Shown here piece by piece: positions 48,367 through 58,513 of a stretch of 64,000 nt of DNA. Source of the stretch: Bacillus sp. FJAT-49736 (lineage in GTDB: Bacteria > Bacillota > Bacilli > Bacillales > Bacillaceae_C); NCBI RefSeq assembly GCF_018343615.1, contig NZ_JAGYPI010000001.1:806001-870000 (forward strand), written 5' to 3'. The position numbers and the translations under genes were made by a program. The number at the start of each line of letters is the position of its first letter. The stretch's first letter is position 1. Under the pieces are notes generated by a model. The model searched no databases. It was not told where the DNA came from and saw only the letters and a list, made by a program, of their open reading frames with translations.

Positions 48367-48834
48367 ATGAGTAAAGTAACGGACGTTATTGAAGAACTCG
48401 TTACACCAATCGTAGATGAAATGCAGCTGGATCTTGTAGACATCGAATATGTCAAGGAAGGGAAGAATTGGTTCCTTCGCATTTTTATTGACAAAGAAGA
48501 TGGTATAGATATTGAGGAATGTGGGATTGTTAGTGAACGTTTAAGTGAAAAGTTGGATGCTATAGACCCTATTCCACATAATTATTTCCTCGAGGTTTCA
48601 TCACCAGGTGCAGAGCGACCGTTAAAAAAGGAAAAAGATTTTGTCAATGCAGTAGGGAAAAATGTAAGTATAAAAACCTATGAAGCAATTGATGGAGAAA
48701 AGAGTTTTGAGGGTAATCTTCTTGACTTTGATGGTCAAACTTTGACCATTGAAGTAAAAATGAAAACTAGGAAAAAGCAAATCAGTATTCCATTTGAAAA
48801 AGTGGCGAATGCCCGTCTGGCAATTATTTTTTAA
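48367..48834 (+). CDS. rimP: Ribosome maturation factor RimP
   Basis: Needed for 30S subunit maturation; 155 aa, as YlxS of B. subtilis. The conserved segment [17 protein letters not shown] is present. GGAGG is 5-6 nt before the ATG. First gene of the nusA-infB operon. Confidence 0.96.
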   Translation: MSKVTDVIEELVTPIVDEMQLDLVDIEYVKEGKNWFLRIFIDKEDGIDIEECGIVSERLSEKLDAIDPIPHNYFLEVSSPGAERPLKKEKDFVNAVGKNVSIKTYEAIDGEKSFEGNLLDFDGQTLTIEVKMKTRKKQISIPFEKVANARLAIIF

Positions 48835-48916
48835 TATTTGATTTTTTCGGAAGATGATTGCACAGTAATGTTACTGTGACATGCTTTACTTATTTATTAA
48901 GGGGGATGACATTTCC

Positions 48917-50041
48917 ATGAGCACAGAATTATTAGATGCTCTATTAATATTGGAAAAAGAGAAAGGAATTTCTCGCGATGTTATAATTGATGCCATTGAA
49001 GCAGCTTTAGTTTCTGCATATAAAAGAAATTTTAACCAAGCGCAAAACGTTCGTATTGATTTGAATTTAGGCAATGGCACCATGAAAGTCTTTGCTCGTA
49101 AAGATGTAGTCGAGGAAGTGTTTGATTCACGACTTGAAATTTCTGTTGAAGATGCTCGTAAAATTAACCCTGCATATGAAATTGGTGATGTCGTTGAATT
49201 GGAAGTAACACCAAAAGATTTTGGACGTATTGCAGCTCAAACGGCGAAGCAAGTAGTTACTCAACGAGTGCGTGAAGCAGAAAGAGGAATTATTTATTCG
49301 GAATTTATTGATCGTGAAGATGATATTATGACAGGTATTGTCCAACGTCAGGATCCTCGATTTATTTATGTAAACTTAGGGAAAATTGAAGCACTGCTTC
49401 CACAAAGCGAACAAATGCCAAACGAAACATACAAACCGCATGATCGCATAAAGGTTTATATTACAAAAGTGGAAAAAACAACAAAAGGTCCACAAATCTT
49501 TGTTTCCCGTACACATCCTGGTCTATTAAAACGTTTGTTTGAAATTGAAGTTCCAGAAATTTACGATGGTACAGTAGAAATTAAATCCGTTGCCCGTGAG
49601 GCTGGCGACAGATCCAAAATATCTGTTCATACAGAACAGACGGAAGTGGATCCAGTGGGAGCATGTGTGGGACCAAAAGGCACAAGGGTTCAAGCCATTG
49701 TTAATGAATTAAAGGGTGAAAAAATTGATATTGTAGAATGGTCAGACGATCCGGTTACTTTTGTTGCTAATGCATTAAGTCCATCAAAGGTTTTAGATGT
49801 AATCGTGGATGAAAATGAAAAAGCAACAACCGTTGTTGTACCAGATTACCAATTGTCATTAGCAATCGGTAAGCGTGGTCAAAATGCACGCTTGGCAGCA
49901 AAACTTACCGGATGGAAAATAGACATTAAAAGTGAAACCGATGCTAGGGATTTAGGGATATATCCGCGCATGAATAATAGCTTATTCGCTGATGACGATG
50001 ATGACTACGATACATTCGAAGTAACCGAAGATTACGAATAA
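48917..50041 (+). CDS. nusA: Transcription termination/antitermination factor NusA
   Basis: Binds RNA polymerase and nascent RNA, modulating pausing and termination; 374 aa. Order: N-terminal domain (1-125), S1 (about 130-200) and KH1-KH2 (about 230-345, with DPVGACVGPKGTRVQAI and SLAIGKRGQNARLAAKLTG). The tail is acidic. GGGGGATGA sets the ATG at 48917 over an upstream ATG at 48881. Confidence 0.98.
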   Translation: MSTELLDALLILEKEKGISRDVIIDAIEAALVSAYKRNFNQAQNVRIDLNLGNGTMKVFARKDVVEEVFDSRLEISVEDARKINPAYEIGDVVELEVTPKDFGRIAAQTAKQVVTQRVREAERGIIYSEFIDREDDIMTGIVQRQDPRFIYVNLGKIEALLPQSEQMPNETYKPHDRIKVYITKVEKTTKGPQIFVSRTHPGLLKRLFEIEVPEIYDGTVEIKSVAREAGDRSKISVHTEQTEVDPVGACVGPKGTRVQAIVNELKGEKIDIVEWSDDPVTFVANALSPSKVLDVIVDENEKATTVVVPDYQLSLAIGKRGQNARLAAKLTGWKIDIKSETDARDLGIYPRMNNSLFADDDDDYDTFEVTEDYE

Positions 50042-50053
50042 GAGGTGATCAAA

Positions 50054-50335
50054 ATGGCTACTCGGAGAAAAATTCCATTAAGGAAATGTGTTGCAACAGG
50101 TGAAATGAAGCCTAAGAAAGAAATGGTTCGAATTGTGCGCTCCAAAGAAGGCGAAGTTTCTATAGACACTACTGGGAAACAGTCAGGCAGAGGAGCATAC
50201 CTTTCAAAGGATAAAGAGGCAATATTGCTAGCTAAAAAGAAAAATATTTTAGCTGGCCATCTCGAGGCAAGTGTTAATGAAGAAATATATGATGAGCTGC
50301 TTAAGCTTGTGGAGAGAGAGAACTTAAGTAAATGA
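50054..50335 (+). CDS. ylxR: YlxR family RNA-binding protein (RnpM)
   Basis: A 93-aa basic protein with the signature RKCVATGEMKPKKEMVRIVR and GRGAYLSKD. In B. subtilis YlxR (RnpM) binds RNase P. AGAGGTGATC precedes the ATG at 50054. It overlaps ylxQ by 4 nt. Confidence 0.94.
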   Translation: MATRRKIPLRKCVATGEMKPKKEMVRIVRSKEGEVSIDTTGKQSGRGAYLSKDKEAILLAKKKNILAGHLEASVNEEIYDELLKLVERENLSK

Positions 50336-50640
50336 GTCATTCAAAAGCCATGTCTCTACTAGGATTAGCTAATAGGGCTCGGAAAGTGATATCAGGTGAA
50401 GAACTTGTTCTTAAAGATATAAAGTCCGGTCGTGCGAAGCTTGTATTACTTTCAAAGGATGCCTCGCAGAATACCTCTAAGCGAATACAAGACAAGTGTC
50501 TGTACTATAAAGTTCCTATTGTACTGGTTGATAATAGGGAGGAGCTTGGTTCCGCAATTGGTAAGGAAGCTAGAGTAGTTGTAGCGATAAATGATGCCGG
50601 CTTTGCAAAGAAACTTACAACACTGCTCGCAAGAATTTGA
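50332..50640 (+). CDS. ylxQ: L7Ae-family K-turn-binding protein YlxQ
   Basis: A 102-aa member of the L7Ae/L30e family, likely binding kink-turn RNA on the ribosome or elsewhere. Segments: [19 protein letters not shown] and [19 protein letters not shown]. It sits between ylxR and infB as in B. subtilis. Confidence 0.93.
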   Translation: MSHSKAMSLLGLANRARKVISGEELVLKDIKSGRAKLVLLSKDASQNTSKRIQDKCLYYKVPIVLVDNREELGSAIGKEARVVVAINDAGFAKKLTTLLARI

Positions 50641-50653
50641 TGGGGGTGAACAT

Positions 50654-52969
50654 ATGGTTAAAACAAGAGTTTATGAATACGCAAAAAGCCATAATATTTC
50701 AAGTAAAGATGTAATTAGTAAGTTAAAAGAAATGAATATAGAAGTTACCAATCATATGTCAACTATAGATGGGAATGCTATTGAGAAATTGGATTCTGTC
50801 TATAATTCAACAAAGAAAGAATCTGATGGGAAAAATAGCAAAAGTCAACAAAAACAACCTAATGGACAAAATAGTAAAAACCAATCAGGTAATGATAAAC
50901 AGAAACAATCTGAAAAAACAAAATCAGCTGCTAGATTAAACCAAATGGAAGATGAAGAGGATATCGTGATAGATAAAGTACAATCAAAACCACAAACTAA
51001 ACAGAAGCAAAATGTTGAAGGTAAGAAAACAAACAAAGAAGATTCTTTAAAAGAAAATAAAGTATTTAACAAAAACAATAACAATAGCAATAACAATAAC
51101 AATAACCGCAACAACAATAACAATAACCGTAATAATAACAATAACCGTAACAATAAAAATAAACACAAACAAAAAAACACTCCACCGCAACAGCCAGTTC
51201 AAAAACAGAAAGAGCTGCCAAAGAAAATTGTCTTTAGTGAATCATTAACAGTAGCAGAACTAGCGAAAAAACTCCATCGTGAGCCATCCGAAATTATTAA
51301 AAAGCTTTTTATGTTAGGTGTAGTTGCTACGATTAACAAAGAGCTTGATAAAGATGCAATAGAACTAATTGCGACAGATTACGGCGTTGAAGTAGAAGAA
51401 GAGATCAAAGTGGACGTAACAGATCTTGAGGTGTATTTTACAGAGGACGCTCCGGAAGACTTAGTAGAACGTCCGTCAGTTGTTACCATTATGGGGCATG
51501 TAGACCACGGAAAAACAACTACTTTGGACTCCATTCGTAATACTAAAGTAACTGCCGGTGAGGCAGGCGGTATAACACAACATATTGGTGCCTACCAAGT
51601 AGAGGTAAACGGAAAGAAAATTACATTCCTAGATACTCCGGGTCATGCTGCATTTACTACTATGCGTGCACGTGGTGCGCAAATTACGGACATAACTATC
51701 TTAGTCGTCGCTGCTGATGATGGTGTAATGCCACAAACAGTGGAAGCTATTAATCATGCTAAGGCTGCAGGCGTTCCGATTATCGTTGCTGTCAATAAAA
51801 TGGATAAACCAAGTGCAAATCCAGACCGTGTAATGCAGGAATTAACAGAATATGGTCTTATCCCTGAAGATTGGGGTGGAGATACTATTTTTGTTCCAAT
51901 TTCTGCTTTAACGGGTGAAGGTATCGATAGCTTGCTTGAAATGATTCTACTCGTTTCAGAGGTAGAAGAATATAAGGCAAATCCTAGCCGTAATGCACTT
52001 GGTACTGTAATTGAAGCTCAGCTTGATAAAGGGCGCGGGTCGGTAGCAACATTGCTTGTTCAAAACGGTACATTAAGGGTAGGAGATCCAATCGTTGTTG
52101 GTAGCACATTTGGTCGTGTTCGGGCAATGGTGAATGATTTAGGACGTCGTGTGAAGGAAGCAAAGCCTTCTACACCTGTTGAAATTACTGGGTTGAATGA
52201 TGTTCCTCAAGCCGGGGATCGATTTGTTGTCTTTGCTGACGAGAAAACAGCCCGTCAAGTTGGGGAAGCAAGATCCCAACAAGCTATAATGGCTCAAAGA
52301 AATGATACCGCCCGCATTAGCTTGGATACATTATTTGAACAAATGAAGCAAGGCGAAATGAAGGATTTAAATATTATTATTAAAGCAGATGTACAAGGTT
52401 CTGTTGAAGCACTTGCAGCAGCACTACAGAAATTAGATGTGGAAGGTGTAAATGTAAGAATCATTCATACTGCCGTAGGGGCAATTAATGAATCAGATAT
52501 TACATTGGCAGCTGCATCAAATGCGATTGTCATTGGCTTCAACGTACGCCCAGATGTAAATGCTAAGCGTGCTGCAGAAGCTGAAAAAGTAGATGTTCGT
52601 CTACACAGAATTATTTATAAAGTAATTGAAGAAATTGAATCCGCAATGAAAGGGATGCTTGACCCAGAATTCGAGGAAAAAATCATTGGGCAAGCAGAAG
52701 TGCGTACAACCTTTAAAGTATCTAAAATCGGTACGATTGCAGGTTCTTATGTTACGGACGGCAAAATTACCCGTGATAGCGGTGTAAGGGTAATCCGCGA
52801 CGGAGTCGTTATTTTCGAAGGCGAAATCGATACGTTAAAACGTTTTAAAGATGATGCCAAAGAAGTAAGTCAAGGTTACGAATGTGGTATTACCGTTAAA
52901 AACTTTAATGATGTTAAAGATGGAGATGTCATCGAAGCATATATCATGCAAGAAGTGGAAAGAAAATGA
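50654..52969 (+). CDS. infB: Translation initiation factor IF-2 with an asparagine-rich linker
   Basis: GTPase that places initiator tRNA on the ribosome; 771 aa. The N-terminal IF2N domain is followed by a long Lys/Gln/Asn linker. That linker includes a stretch of about 35 residues that is almost entirely Asn with Arg, near residues 140-174. G1 is GHVDHGKTT, with DTPGHAAF and NKMDKP behind it. A second IF2N domain ([20 protein letters not shown]) precedes the GTPase. GGGGGTGA sets the ATG at 50654. Confidence 0.98.
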   Translation: MVKTRVYEYAKSHNISSKDVISKLKEMNIEVTNHMSTIDGNAIEKLDSVYNSTKKESDGKNSKSQQKQPNGQNSKNQSGNDKQKQSEKTKSAARLNQMEDEEDIVIDKVQSKPQTKQKQNVEGKKTNKEDSLKENKVFNKNNNNSNNNNNNRNNNNNNRNNNNNRNNKNKHKQKNTPPQQPVQKQKELPKKIVFSESLTVAELAKKLHREPSEIIKKLFMLGVVATINKELDKDAIELIATDYGVEVEEEIKVDVTDLEVYFTEDAPEDLVERPSVVTIMGHVDHGKTTTLDSIRNTKVTAGEAGGITQHIGAYQVEVNGKKITFLDTPGHAAFTTMRARGAQITDITILVVAADDGVMPQTVEAINHAKAAGVPIIVAVNKMDKPSANPDRVMQELTEYGLIPEDWGGDTIFVPISALTGEGIDSLLEMILLVSEVEEYKANPSRNALGTVIEAQLDKGRGSVATLLVQNGTLRVGDPIVVGSTFGRVRAMVNDLGRRVKEAKPSTPVEITGLNDVPQAGDRFVVFADEKTARQVGEARSQQAIMAQRNDTARISLDTLFEQMKQGEMKDLNIIIKADVQGSVEALAAALQKLDVEGVNVRIIHTAVGAINESDITLAAASNAIVIGFNVRPDVNAKRAAEAEKVDVRLHRIIYKVIEEIESAMKGMLDPEFEEKIIGQAEVRTTFKVSKIGTIAGSYVTDGKITRDSGVRVIRDGVVIFEGEIDTLKRFKDDAKEVSQGYECGITVKNFNDVKDGDVIEAYIMQEVERK

Positions 52970-53244
52970 TTGGAAGTTTGGAATGCGAATTCCGAATTTA
53001 TGATGCCGCTTCATTAAAAGAGAAGCGGGCAGTTCTGCAGCGTGTATTAACTCGTTTGAAGCAAAAATACAATGTTTCCTGTGCAGAGGTAGGACACCAG
53101 GATGTATGGCAACGCACCAAAATTGCCATCGTGACGGTTGCCTCCTCGCAAAAGGCTGCGGAAAGAGAATTGGAAAATTCACTTAAGTTTCTGGACTCAT
53201 TTCCAGAATGGGAAAGATTAGAAACAATTTTTGAGTGGTTGTAA
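52966..53244 (+). CDS. ylxP: DUF503 family protein YlxP
   Basis: A 92-aa small protein with the family motif [20 protein letters not shown] and [18 protein letters not shown]. Function is unknown. It overlaps infB by 4 nt and precedes rbfA, the standard order. Confidence 0.92.
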   Translation: MIGSLECEFRIYDAASLKEKRAVLQRVLTRLKQKYNVSCAEVGHQDVWQRTKIAIVTVASSQKAAERELENSLKFLDSFPEWERLETIFEWL

Positions 53245-53263
53245 AATTGTGAGGTGGTAAGGA

Positions 53264-53608
53264 ATGAGCCTGCGTGCTAATCGAGTCGGCGAACAAATGA
53301 AAAAAGAGCTTAGTGACATTATCGGTCGAAAAATAAAAGACCCACGTATTGGCTTTGTAACTGTAACCGGGGTTGAGGTTACAGGTGACCTTCAACAAGC
53401 AAAAGTATTTATTACTGTTCTTGGAGATGAAAAACAAAGGGAAAATACATTAAGCGGTTTGGAAAAAGCAAAGGGCTTTATCCGCTCTGAAGTTGGACAC
53501 CGAATTCGTTTAAGAAAAACTCCGGAATTGTTTTTCGAAATCGATGAATCTATTGACTATGGAAATAAAATCGAAACATTGTTAAAAGAAATTCATCGCG
53601 ATGAATAA
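53264..53608 (+). CDS. rbfA: Ribosome-binding factor A
   Basis: 30S maturation factor; 114 aa, KH-like fold. It starts [19 protein letters not shown] and contains [20 protein letters not shown] precedes the ATG. A terminator follows. Confidence 0.97.
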   Translation: MSLRANRVGEQMKKELSDIIGRKIKDPRIGFVTVTGVEVTGDLQQAKVFITVLGDEKQRENTLSGLEKAKGFIRSEVGHRIRLRKTPELFFEIDESIDYGNKIETLLKEIHRDE

Positions 53609-53613
53609 ATTTT

Positions 53614-53651
53614 AAAAAAAGATAGACATGACCCAAGTGTCTATCTTTTTT
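53614..53651 (+). terminator. Intrinsic terminator after rbfA
   Basis: AAAAAAGATAGACA (to 53628) pairs with TGTCTATCTTTTTT (53638-53651), loop 9 nt. Potentially bidirectional because of the A and T runs. Confidence 0.9.
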
Positions 53652-53712
53652 GTATTAATATTTCCAATATGAAAAGAAAAACTAAATGTAGTATTGATAA
53701 AGGAGTTATAAA

Positions 53713-54624
53713 ATGGATGGTATTCTACCTCTTTGGAAGCCTCAAGGAATGACGTCACATGATTGTGTTTTTAAAGTTCGTAAATTGCTGAAAATGAAAA
53801 AAGTGGGACATACCGGTACTTTGGATCCAGATGTAACTGGGGTATTGCCAATTTGCTTAGGAAGAGCAACAAAGGTTGCGGAATATATAACAAATGCCGG
53901 AAAGGAATATGAGGGGGAGGTCACGCTAGGTTTTTCAACTACTACGGAGGATTCCTCAGGGGAAGTAGTGGAAGAAAAAACAATTAACAAGGCAATTTTA
54001 AGATCAGAAATAATGGATGTGTTGATGGAATTAACGGGAGAAATTACACAGACACCACCGATGTATTCTGCTGTTAAAGTAGGGGGAAAAAGGTTGTATG
54101 AATATGCAAGGAAAGGAATCTCGGTAGAACGTCCTTCCAGAACGGTACAAATATATAGAATAGACCTTTTAGATGATAGAACTCAATTCGAAGGAGAGAC
54201 AATTTCCTTTCGTTTTCGAGTTCAATGCAGTAAAGGGACATATATTAGGACATTGGCCGTTACGATTGGCGAACGTCTTGGTTATCCTGCACATATGTCT
54301 TTCTTAACAAGAATTTCATCTGGATCTTTTACAAAGGAAGATTGCGTTACCTTTGCAGAGCTAGAAGAACATATCCATTCTAATTCATTGGAAACAGTTA
54401 TCTTACCTTTAGAAAGAGGTCTAAATAGTTTGCCGAAAATTGAAATTAGTGATAAATTAGCAGAGAAAGTGAAAAATGGCGCCGTATTACCAAAGGATAG
54501 CTTACCTTGGAATGAATCTTTTACAGAAGCAGCTATTTTTCATGATCATCAAGCAATCGCTATTTATAGACCGCATCAAGATAAACCAGGTTTATTAAAA
54601 CCAGTGAAAGTATTATATACGTAA
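53713..54624 (+). CDS. truB: tRNA pseudouridine(55) synthase TruB
   Basis: Makes pseudouridine-55 in the tRNA T loop; 303 aa. The catalytic Asp38 is in GHTGTLDPDVTG. The substrate segment QTPPMYSAVKVGGKRLYEYA is conserved. AAAGGAG precedes the ATG. Confidence 0.97.
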   Translation: MDGILPLWKPQGMTSHDCVFKVRKLLKMKKVGHTGTLDPDVTGVLPICLGRATKVAEYITNAGKEYEGEVTLGFSTTTEDSSGEVVEEKTINKAILRSEIMDVLMELTGEITQTPPMYSAVKVGGKRLYEYARKGISVERPSRTVQIYRIDLLDDRTQFEGETISFRFRVQCSKGTYIRTLAVTIGERLGYPAHMSFLTRISSGSFTKEDCVTFAELEEHIHSNSLETVILPLERGLNSLPKIEISDKLAEKVKNGAVLPKDSLPWNESFTEAAIFHDHQAIAIYRPHQDKPGLLKPVKVLYT

Positions 54625-54645
54625 TAGAAACAGGTGAGATATTAT

Positions 54646-55602
54646 ATGAAGGTTATGACATTACATCATCCGCATTCTTATTCCAAGACAGACTTTCCTC
54701 CATTAGTAATGGCGTTAGGGTATTTTGATGGCATTCATTTAGGACATAAAAAAGTTATTACTACTGCTAAAAACATTGCGGAAGAACATATTTGGAAAAG
54801 TGCTGTAATGACATTTGATCCACATCCATCAGTAGTATTAAGTGCACAGAATAAGCATGTAGAATTAATAACACCATTAGATGAGAAAATACGCCTGATG
54901 GAAGAACTGGGAATTGATTATTTGATCATTGTTCGTTTTACATCCAGCTTTGCAAGTTTAGATCCGCAAGAATTTGTCAATCAATATATAATAGGCTTAA
55001 ATGTAAAACATGTTGTAGCCGGTTTTGATTTTACATATGGAAAGTTTGGAAAAGGGACGATTGATACAATGCCTCTTCATTCCAAAAACGAATTTGGCTG
55101 TACGAAAGTAGAGAAGCTTAATTCTCCAAATGGTGATGAAAAAGTAGGCTCTACTTTAATACGAAAATTGTTACACGAAGGTGATGTAACGGGGGCTTAT
55201 TCATTATTAGGCCGTTTTTACCGAACCGATGGTATTGTTGTCCATGGTGAAAAAAGAGGAAGACAAATAGGCTTTCCAACAGCAAATATTAAACTAAATA
55301 GTGACTATATAGTTCCTCAAAACGGAGTCTATGCTGTAAAAATATATGTAAATAATCAATGGCATCAAGGGGTTTGTAATATTGGAGTAAAACCAACCTT
55401 TAAAAATCCTGATGAATTTACAAGATCAATTGAAGTCCATATTATTGATTTTGATCATTCTATCTATGGAGAAGAGGTCACCATTGAATGGCATAAAAGA
55501 ATGCGTGATGAACAAAAATTTGACGGAATTGAAGCGTTGAAATCACAAATTGCCAAAGATAAGCAAACAACTATTGACTATTTTAAACAATTAGACAAAT
55601 AA
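54646..55602 (+). CDS. ribF: Bifunctional riboflavin kinase/FAD synthetase
   Basis: Converts riboflavin to FMN and FAD; 318 aa. The N-terminal adenylyltransferase has GYFDGIHLGHKKVI (about residues 25-38). The C-terminal kinase has GRQIGFPTANIKLN and NGVYAVK. The ATG at 54646 is 8 nt after AGGTGA; the GTG at 54634 is inside that site. B. subtilis calls the gene ribC. Confidence 0.96.
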   Translation: MKVMTLHHPHSYSKTDFPPLVMALGYFDGIHLGHKKVITTAKNIAEEHIWKSAVMTFDPHPSVVLSAQNKHVELITPLDEKIRLMEELGIDYLIIVRFTSSFASLDPQEFVNQYIIGLNVKHVVAGFDFTYGKFGKGTIDTMPLHSKNEFGCTKVEKLNSPNGDEKVGSTLIRKLLHEGDVTGAYSLLGRFYRTDGIVVHGEKRGRQIGFPTANIKLNSDYIVPQNGVYAVKIYVNNQWHQGVCNIGVKPTFKNPDEFTRSIEVHIIDFDHSIYGEEVTIEWHKRMRDEQKFDGIEALKSQIAKDKQTTIDYFKQLDK

Positions 55603-55628
55603 GTCGGGTATCCTAGGGAGTATAAATA

Positions 55629-55663
55629 TTTGACTTGTATTTTTATAGTAAAAGTAGTATTCT
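55629..55663 (+). promoter_or_regulatory. Probable rpsO promoter region
   Basis: A TTGACT (55630-55635) and an overlapping TTGTAT (55635-55640) lie upstream of TAGTAT/TATTCT candidates at 55655-55663. TTGTAT to TATTCT has 17-bp spacing. The exact -10 is uncertain. Confidence 0.4.
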
Positions 55664-55687
55664 TAAATAGTATTGAACCATTGCTTG

Positions 55688-55711
55688 GCATGGCGAGTCA
55701 CCGACGCATGC
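55688..55711 (+). promoter_or_regulatory. Candidate S15 leader hairpin
   Basis: GCATGGCG (55688-55695) pairs with CGCATGC (55705-55711) with one bulged G, enclosing AGTCACCGA. It is the only GC-rich patch in the AT-rich rpsO leader. In other bacteria S15 represses its own mRNA by binding leader structure, so a similar role is plausible. Confidence 0.4.
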
Positions 55712-55754
55712 TAGGGAATTGGGGATTTCATTAATTTTTTAGGAGGTGAAAAGG

Positions 55755-56024
55755 ATGGCGATTTCACAAGAACGTAAAAACGAAATCATCAACCAATTTA
55801 AAGTTCATGAGAACGATACAGGCTCTGCTGAGGTTCAAATTGCAGTCCTTACTGAGGATATCAATAATTTGAATGAACATTTACGTACTCATAAAAAAGA
55901 TCACCACTCTCGTCGTGGTCTTATGAAAATGGTAGGTAAACGTCGTAATCTACTTACTTATCTTCGTAATAAAGATGTTCAACGTTATCGTGAATTGATT
56001 AACAAGCTTGGTTTACGTCGTTAA
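55755..56024 (+). CDS. rpsO: 30S ribosomal protein S15
   Basis: 89 aa, the standard length. Contains [20 protein letters not shown] and [25 protein letters not shown] (55741-55749) sets the ATG at 55755. It has its own leader and terminator. Confidence 0.99.
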   Translation: MAISQERKNEIINQFKVHENDTGSAEVQIAVLTEDINNLNEHLRTHKKDHHSRRGLMKMVGKRRNLLTYLRNKDVQRYRELINKLGLRR

Positions 56025-56042
56025 TGAAGTAGAAAAACATGC

Positions 56043-56067
56043 AAAGCGGGATTTTTCCCGCTTTTTT
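56043..56067 (+). terminator. Intrinsic terminator after rpsO
   Basis: AAAGCGGG (56043-56050) pairs with CCCGCTTT (56057-56064) around ATTTTT, followed by TTT (six consecutive T from 56062). Confidence 0.92.
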
Positions 56068-56102
56068 GTTAGCACAAAAATTTTAATGTGTTACTGTTTT
56101 AC

Positions 56103-56130
56103 AAAGTGTTTAGACAGTACTTAACACTTT
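56103..56130 (+). promoter_or_regulatory. Inverted repeat upstream of pnp
   Basis: AAAGTGTTTAG (56103-56113) and CTTAACACTTT (56120-56130) form an 11-bp inverted repeat with one mismatch and a 6-nt centre. It lies about 125 bp before pnp with no T run. A candidate operator. Confidence 0.35.
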
Positions 56131-56157
56131 ACTCCCAATAACTACCCAGACAAAATT

Positions 56158-56186
56158 TTTTCACTTTGGTGAACAATACATATTAT
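56158..56186 (+). promoter_or_regulatory. Possible pnp promoter with overlapping palindrome
   Basis: TTTTCA (56158-56163) and TATTAT (56181-56186) are 17 bp apart. The palindrome TTCAC-TTTG-GTGAA (56160-56173) overlaps the -35. Both boxes are imperfect. Confidence 0.3.
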
Positions 56187-56254
56187 ATTAGAACTACAAC
56201 GAAAAAATTCTGAATCCATTCTATATATTCGAAAACAATGAAAGGAGTTTATAC

Positions 56255-58372
56255 ATGGAACAAGCAAAACAAATTTTTACCATGGATTGGGCTGGACGCA
56301 AGCTTTCTGTTGAAATTGGCCAATTAGCCAAGCAAGCAAACGGCGCCGTTCTTGTCCGTTATGGAGATTCTGGTGTATTAAGCACCGCTACAGCTTCAAA
56401 AGAGCCAAAAACAGTGGATTTCTTTCCGTTAACTGTAAATTATGAAGAAAGATTATATGCAGTAGGAAAAATACCAGGAGGTTTTATCAAAAGAGAAGGC
56501 AGGCCAAGTGAAAAGGCAATATTAGCAAGTCGACTAATTGACCGTCCTATTCGCCCACTTTTTGCTGATGGATTTCGCAATGAAGTTCAAGTTGTCAGTA
56601 TTGTAATGAGTGTGGATCAGGATTGTCCAACAGAAATGGCAGCTATGTTTGGTTCTTCCCTTGCTCTTTCTGTATCAGATATTCCATTTGAGGGCCCAAT
56701 CGCTGGTGTAATTGTTGGCCGAGTAGACGGCAATTTTATTATTAATCCTACAGTTGAGCAAACCGAAAAAAGTGATATGCATTTAACGGTTGCAGGTACA
56801 AAGGATGCCATTAATATGGTTGAAGCAGGTGCGAATGAAGTGCCGGAAGAAACGATGCTAGAAGCAATTATGTTTGGTCATGAAGAGATTAAAAAGCTAA
56901 TTGCTTTCCAAGAAGAGATCGTTGCTAAAGTCGGAAAAGAAAAAATGGAAGTTGCTCTTTATGAAATTGATCCGCAAATTGAAGCAGAAGTGCGTGAAAT
57001 TTGTGAAAAAGAGATGATTGCAGCAATCCAGGTTCAAGAGAAGCATGCACGGGAAGATGCAATTTCAGAAGTGAAAAAGAAAGTTATTGCAGTGTATGAA
57101 GAAAGAGAAAATCTCGAAGAAGAAACAATTAAGCAAGTGAAAAAAATTCTAGATAAATTAGTGAAAAATGAAGTACGGAGACTAATTACGGAAGATAAGG
57201 TTCGCCCTGACGGAAGAAGTATTGATGAAATTCGTCCGTTATCATCTGAAGTGGGAATATTACCACGTACGCATGGTTCCGGTCTCTTTACTCGAGGACA
57301 AACTCAAGCTTTAAGTGTGTGTACATTAGGTGCGTTAGGAGATGTACAAATTCTTGATGGATTAGGAATTGAAGAGTCCAAACGCTTCATGCACCATTAT
57401 AATTTCCCGCAGTTTAGTGTGGGGGAAACAGGGCCGATGCGTGGACCGGGTCGCCGAGAAATTGGACATGGTGCATTAGGAGAACGTGCCCTCGAGCCGG
57501 TTATCCCGAATGAACAGGAATTTCCATATACGATACGTTTAGTATCAGAGGTTCTTGAATCAAATGGATCGACATCACAAGCAAGTATATGTGGAAGTAC
57601 CTTAGCCATGATGGATGCAGGTGTGCCGATTAAAGCTCCAGTTGCTGGAATTGCAATGGGACTTGTGAAGTCCGGAGAACATTATACTATCTTAACCGAT
57701 ATCCAAGGGATGGAAGACCATCTAGGAGATATGGACTTTAAAGTAGCAGGAACAGAAAAAGGTGTTACCGCTCTACAAATGGATATTAAAATAGAAGGAT
57801 TATCCAGAGAAATATTAGAGGAAGCATTGCAGCAAGCAAAACGTGGTCGTATGCAAATTCTTGCTAGTATGATGTCCACCATTTCTAAGCCTAGAGAAGA
57901 GCTTTCCGTATATGCGCCAAAAATATTAACCATGACTATTAACCCTGATAAAATCCGTGATGTAATTGGACCAAGCGGTAAACAAATTAATAAGATCATC
58001 GAAGAAACTGGAGTAAAAATAGATATTGAACAAGATGGAAAAATCTTTATTTCTTCTGCTAATGAGGAAATGAATAAAAAAGCCAAAAAAATCATTGAGG
58101 ATATTGTCCGGGAAGTAGTTGTAGGACAAGTCTACCTAGGAAAAGTAAAACGAATTGAAAAATTTGGAGCTTTCGTAGAAATCTTTAATGGTAAAGATGG
58201 CCTGGTTCACATTTCAGAATTAGCGGAAGAACGTGTGAAAAAAGTGGAAGATGTGGTGAAGATAGGCGACGAAATTCTCGTTAAAGTCACCGAAGTAGAT
58301 AATCAAGGAAGAGTAAATCTATCCCGCAAGGCAGTTATCAAGGAGCAAAAGGAAAAAGAACAGCAAGCATAG
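56255..58372 (+). CDS. pnp: Polyribonucleotide nucleotidyltransferase (PNPase)
   Basis: 3'-5' phosphorolytic RNA degradation; 705 aa, as in B. subtilis. Two RNase PH domains (about 10-225 and 315-550) are followed by KH ([20 protein letters not shown]) and S1 (about 620-690) domains. GAAAGGAG precedes the ATG. A terminator follows. Confidence 0.98.
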   Translation: MEQAKQIFTMDWAGRKLSVEIGQLAKQANGAVLVRYGDSGVLSTATASKEPKTVDFFPLTVNYEERLYAVGKIPGGFIKREGRPSEKAILASRLIDRPIRPLFADGFRNEVQVVSIVMSVDQDCPTEMAAMFGSSLALSVSDIPFEGPIAGVIVGRVDGNFIINPTVEQTEKSDMHLTVAGTKDAINMVEAGANEVPEETMLEAIMFGHEEIKKLIAFQEEIVAKVGKEKMEVALYEIDPQIEAEVREICEKEMIAAIQVQEKHAREDAISEVKKKVIAVYEERENLEEETIKQVKKILDKLVKNEVRRLITEDKVRPDGRSIDEIRPLSSEVGILPRTHGSGLFTRGQTQALSVCTLGALGDVQILDGLGIEESKRFMHHYNFPQFSVGETGPMRGPGRREIGHGALGERALEPVIPNEQEFPYTIRLVSEVLESNGSTSQASICGSTLAMMDAGVPIKAPVAGIAMGLVKSGEHYTILTDIQGMEDHLGDMDFKVAGTEKGVTALQMDIKIEGLSREILEEALQQAKRGRMQILASMMSTISKPREELSVYAPKILTMTINPDKIRDVIGPSGKQINKIIEETGVKIDIEQDGKIFISSANEEMNKKAKKIIEDIVREVVVGQVYLGKVKRIEKFGAFVEIFNGKDGLVHISELAEERVKKVEDVVKIGDEILVKVTEVDNQGRVNLSRKAVIKEQKEKEQQA

Positions 58373-58377
58373 AAATA

Positions 58378-58403
58378 AAAAGTCAGGGATTCCTGACTTT
58401 TTT
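58378..58403 (+). terminator. Intrinsic terminator after pnp
   Basis: AAAAGTCAGG (58378-58387) pairs with CCTGACTTTT (58392-58401) around GATT, followed by further T residues. Confidence 0.92.
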
Positions 58404-58513
58404 CATTGAAAAGAGGATAATTAAATCATTATTCTATGGCTTCAAGCATTCCAGCTTTTCGTTCTACCTTGTCCTTCTTCAACATAAAGTATAGATGAAG
58501 GAGGAAGGTGACC

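Noticed and set aside
50845-51180. Leucine-rich minus-strand open frame inside infB
   Set aside because: It is the antisense reading of the Asn/Lys/Gln linker, hence the Leu/Phe runs; no start signal.
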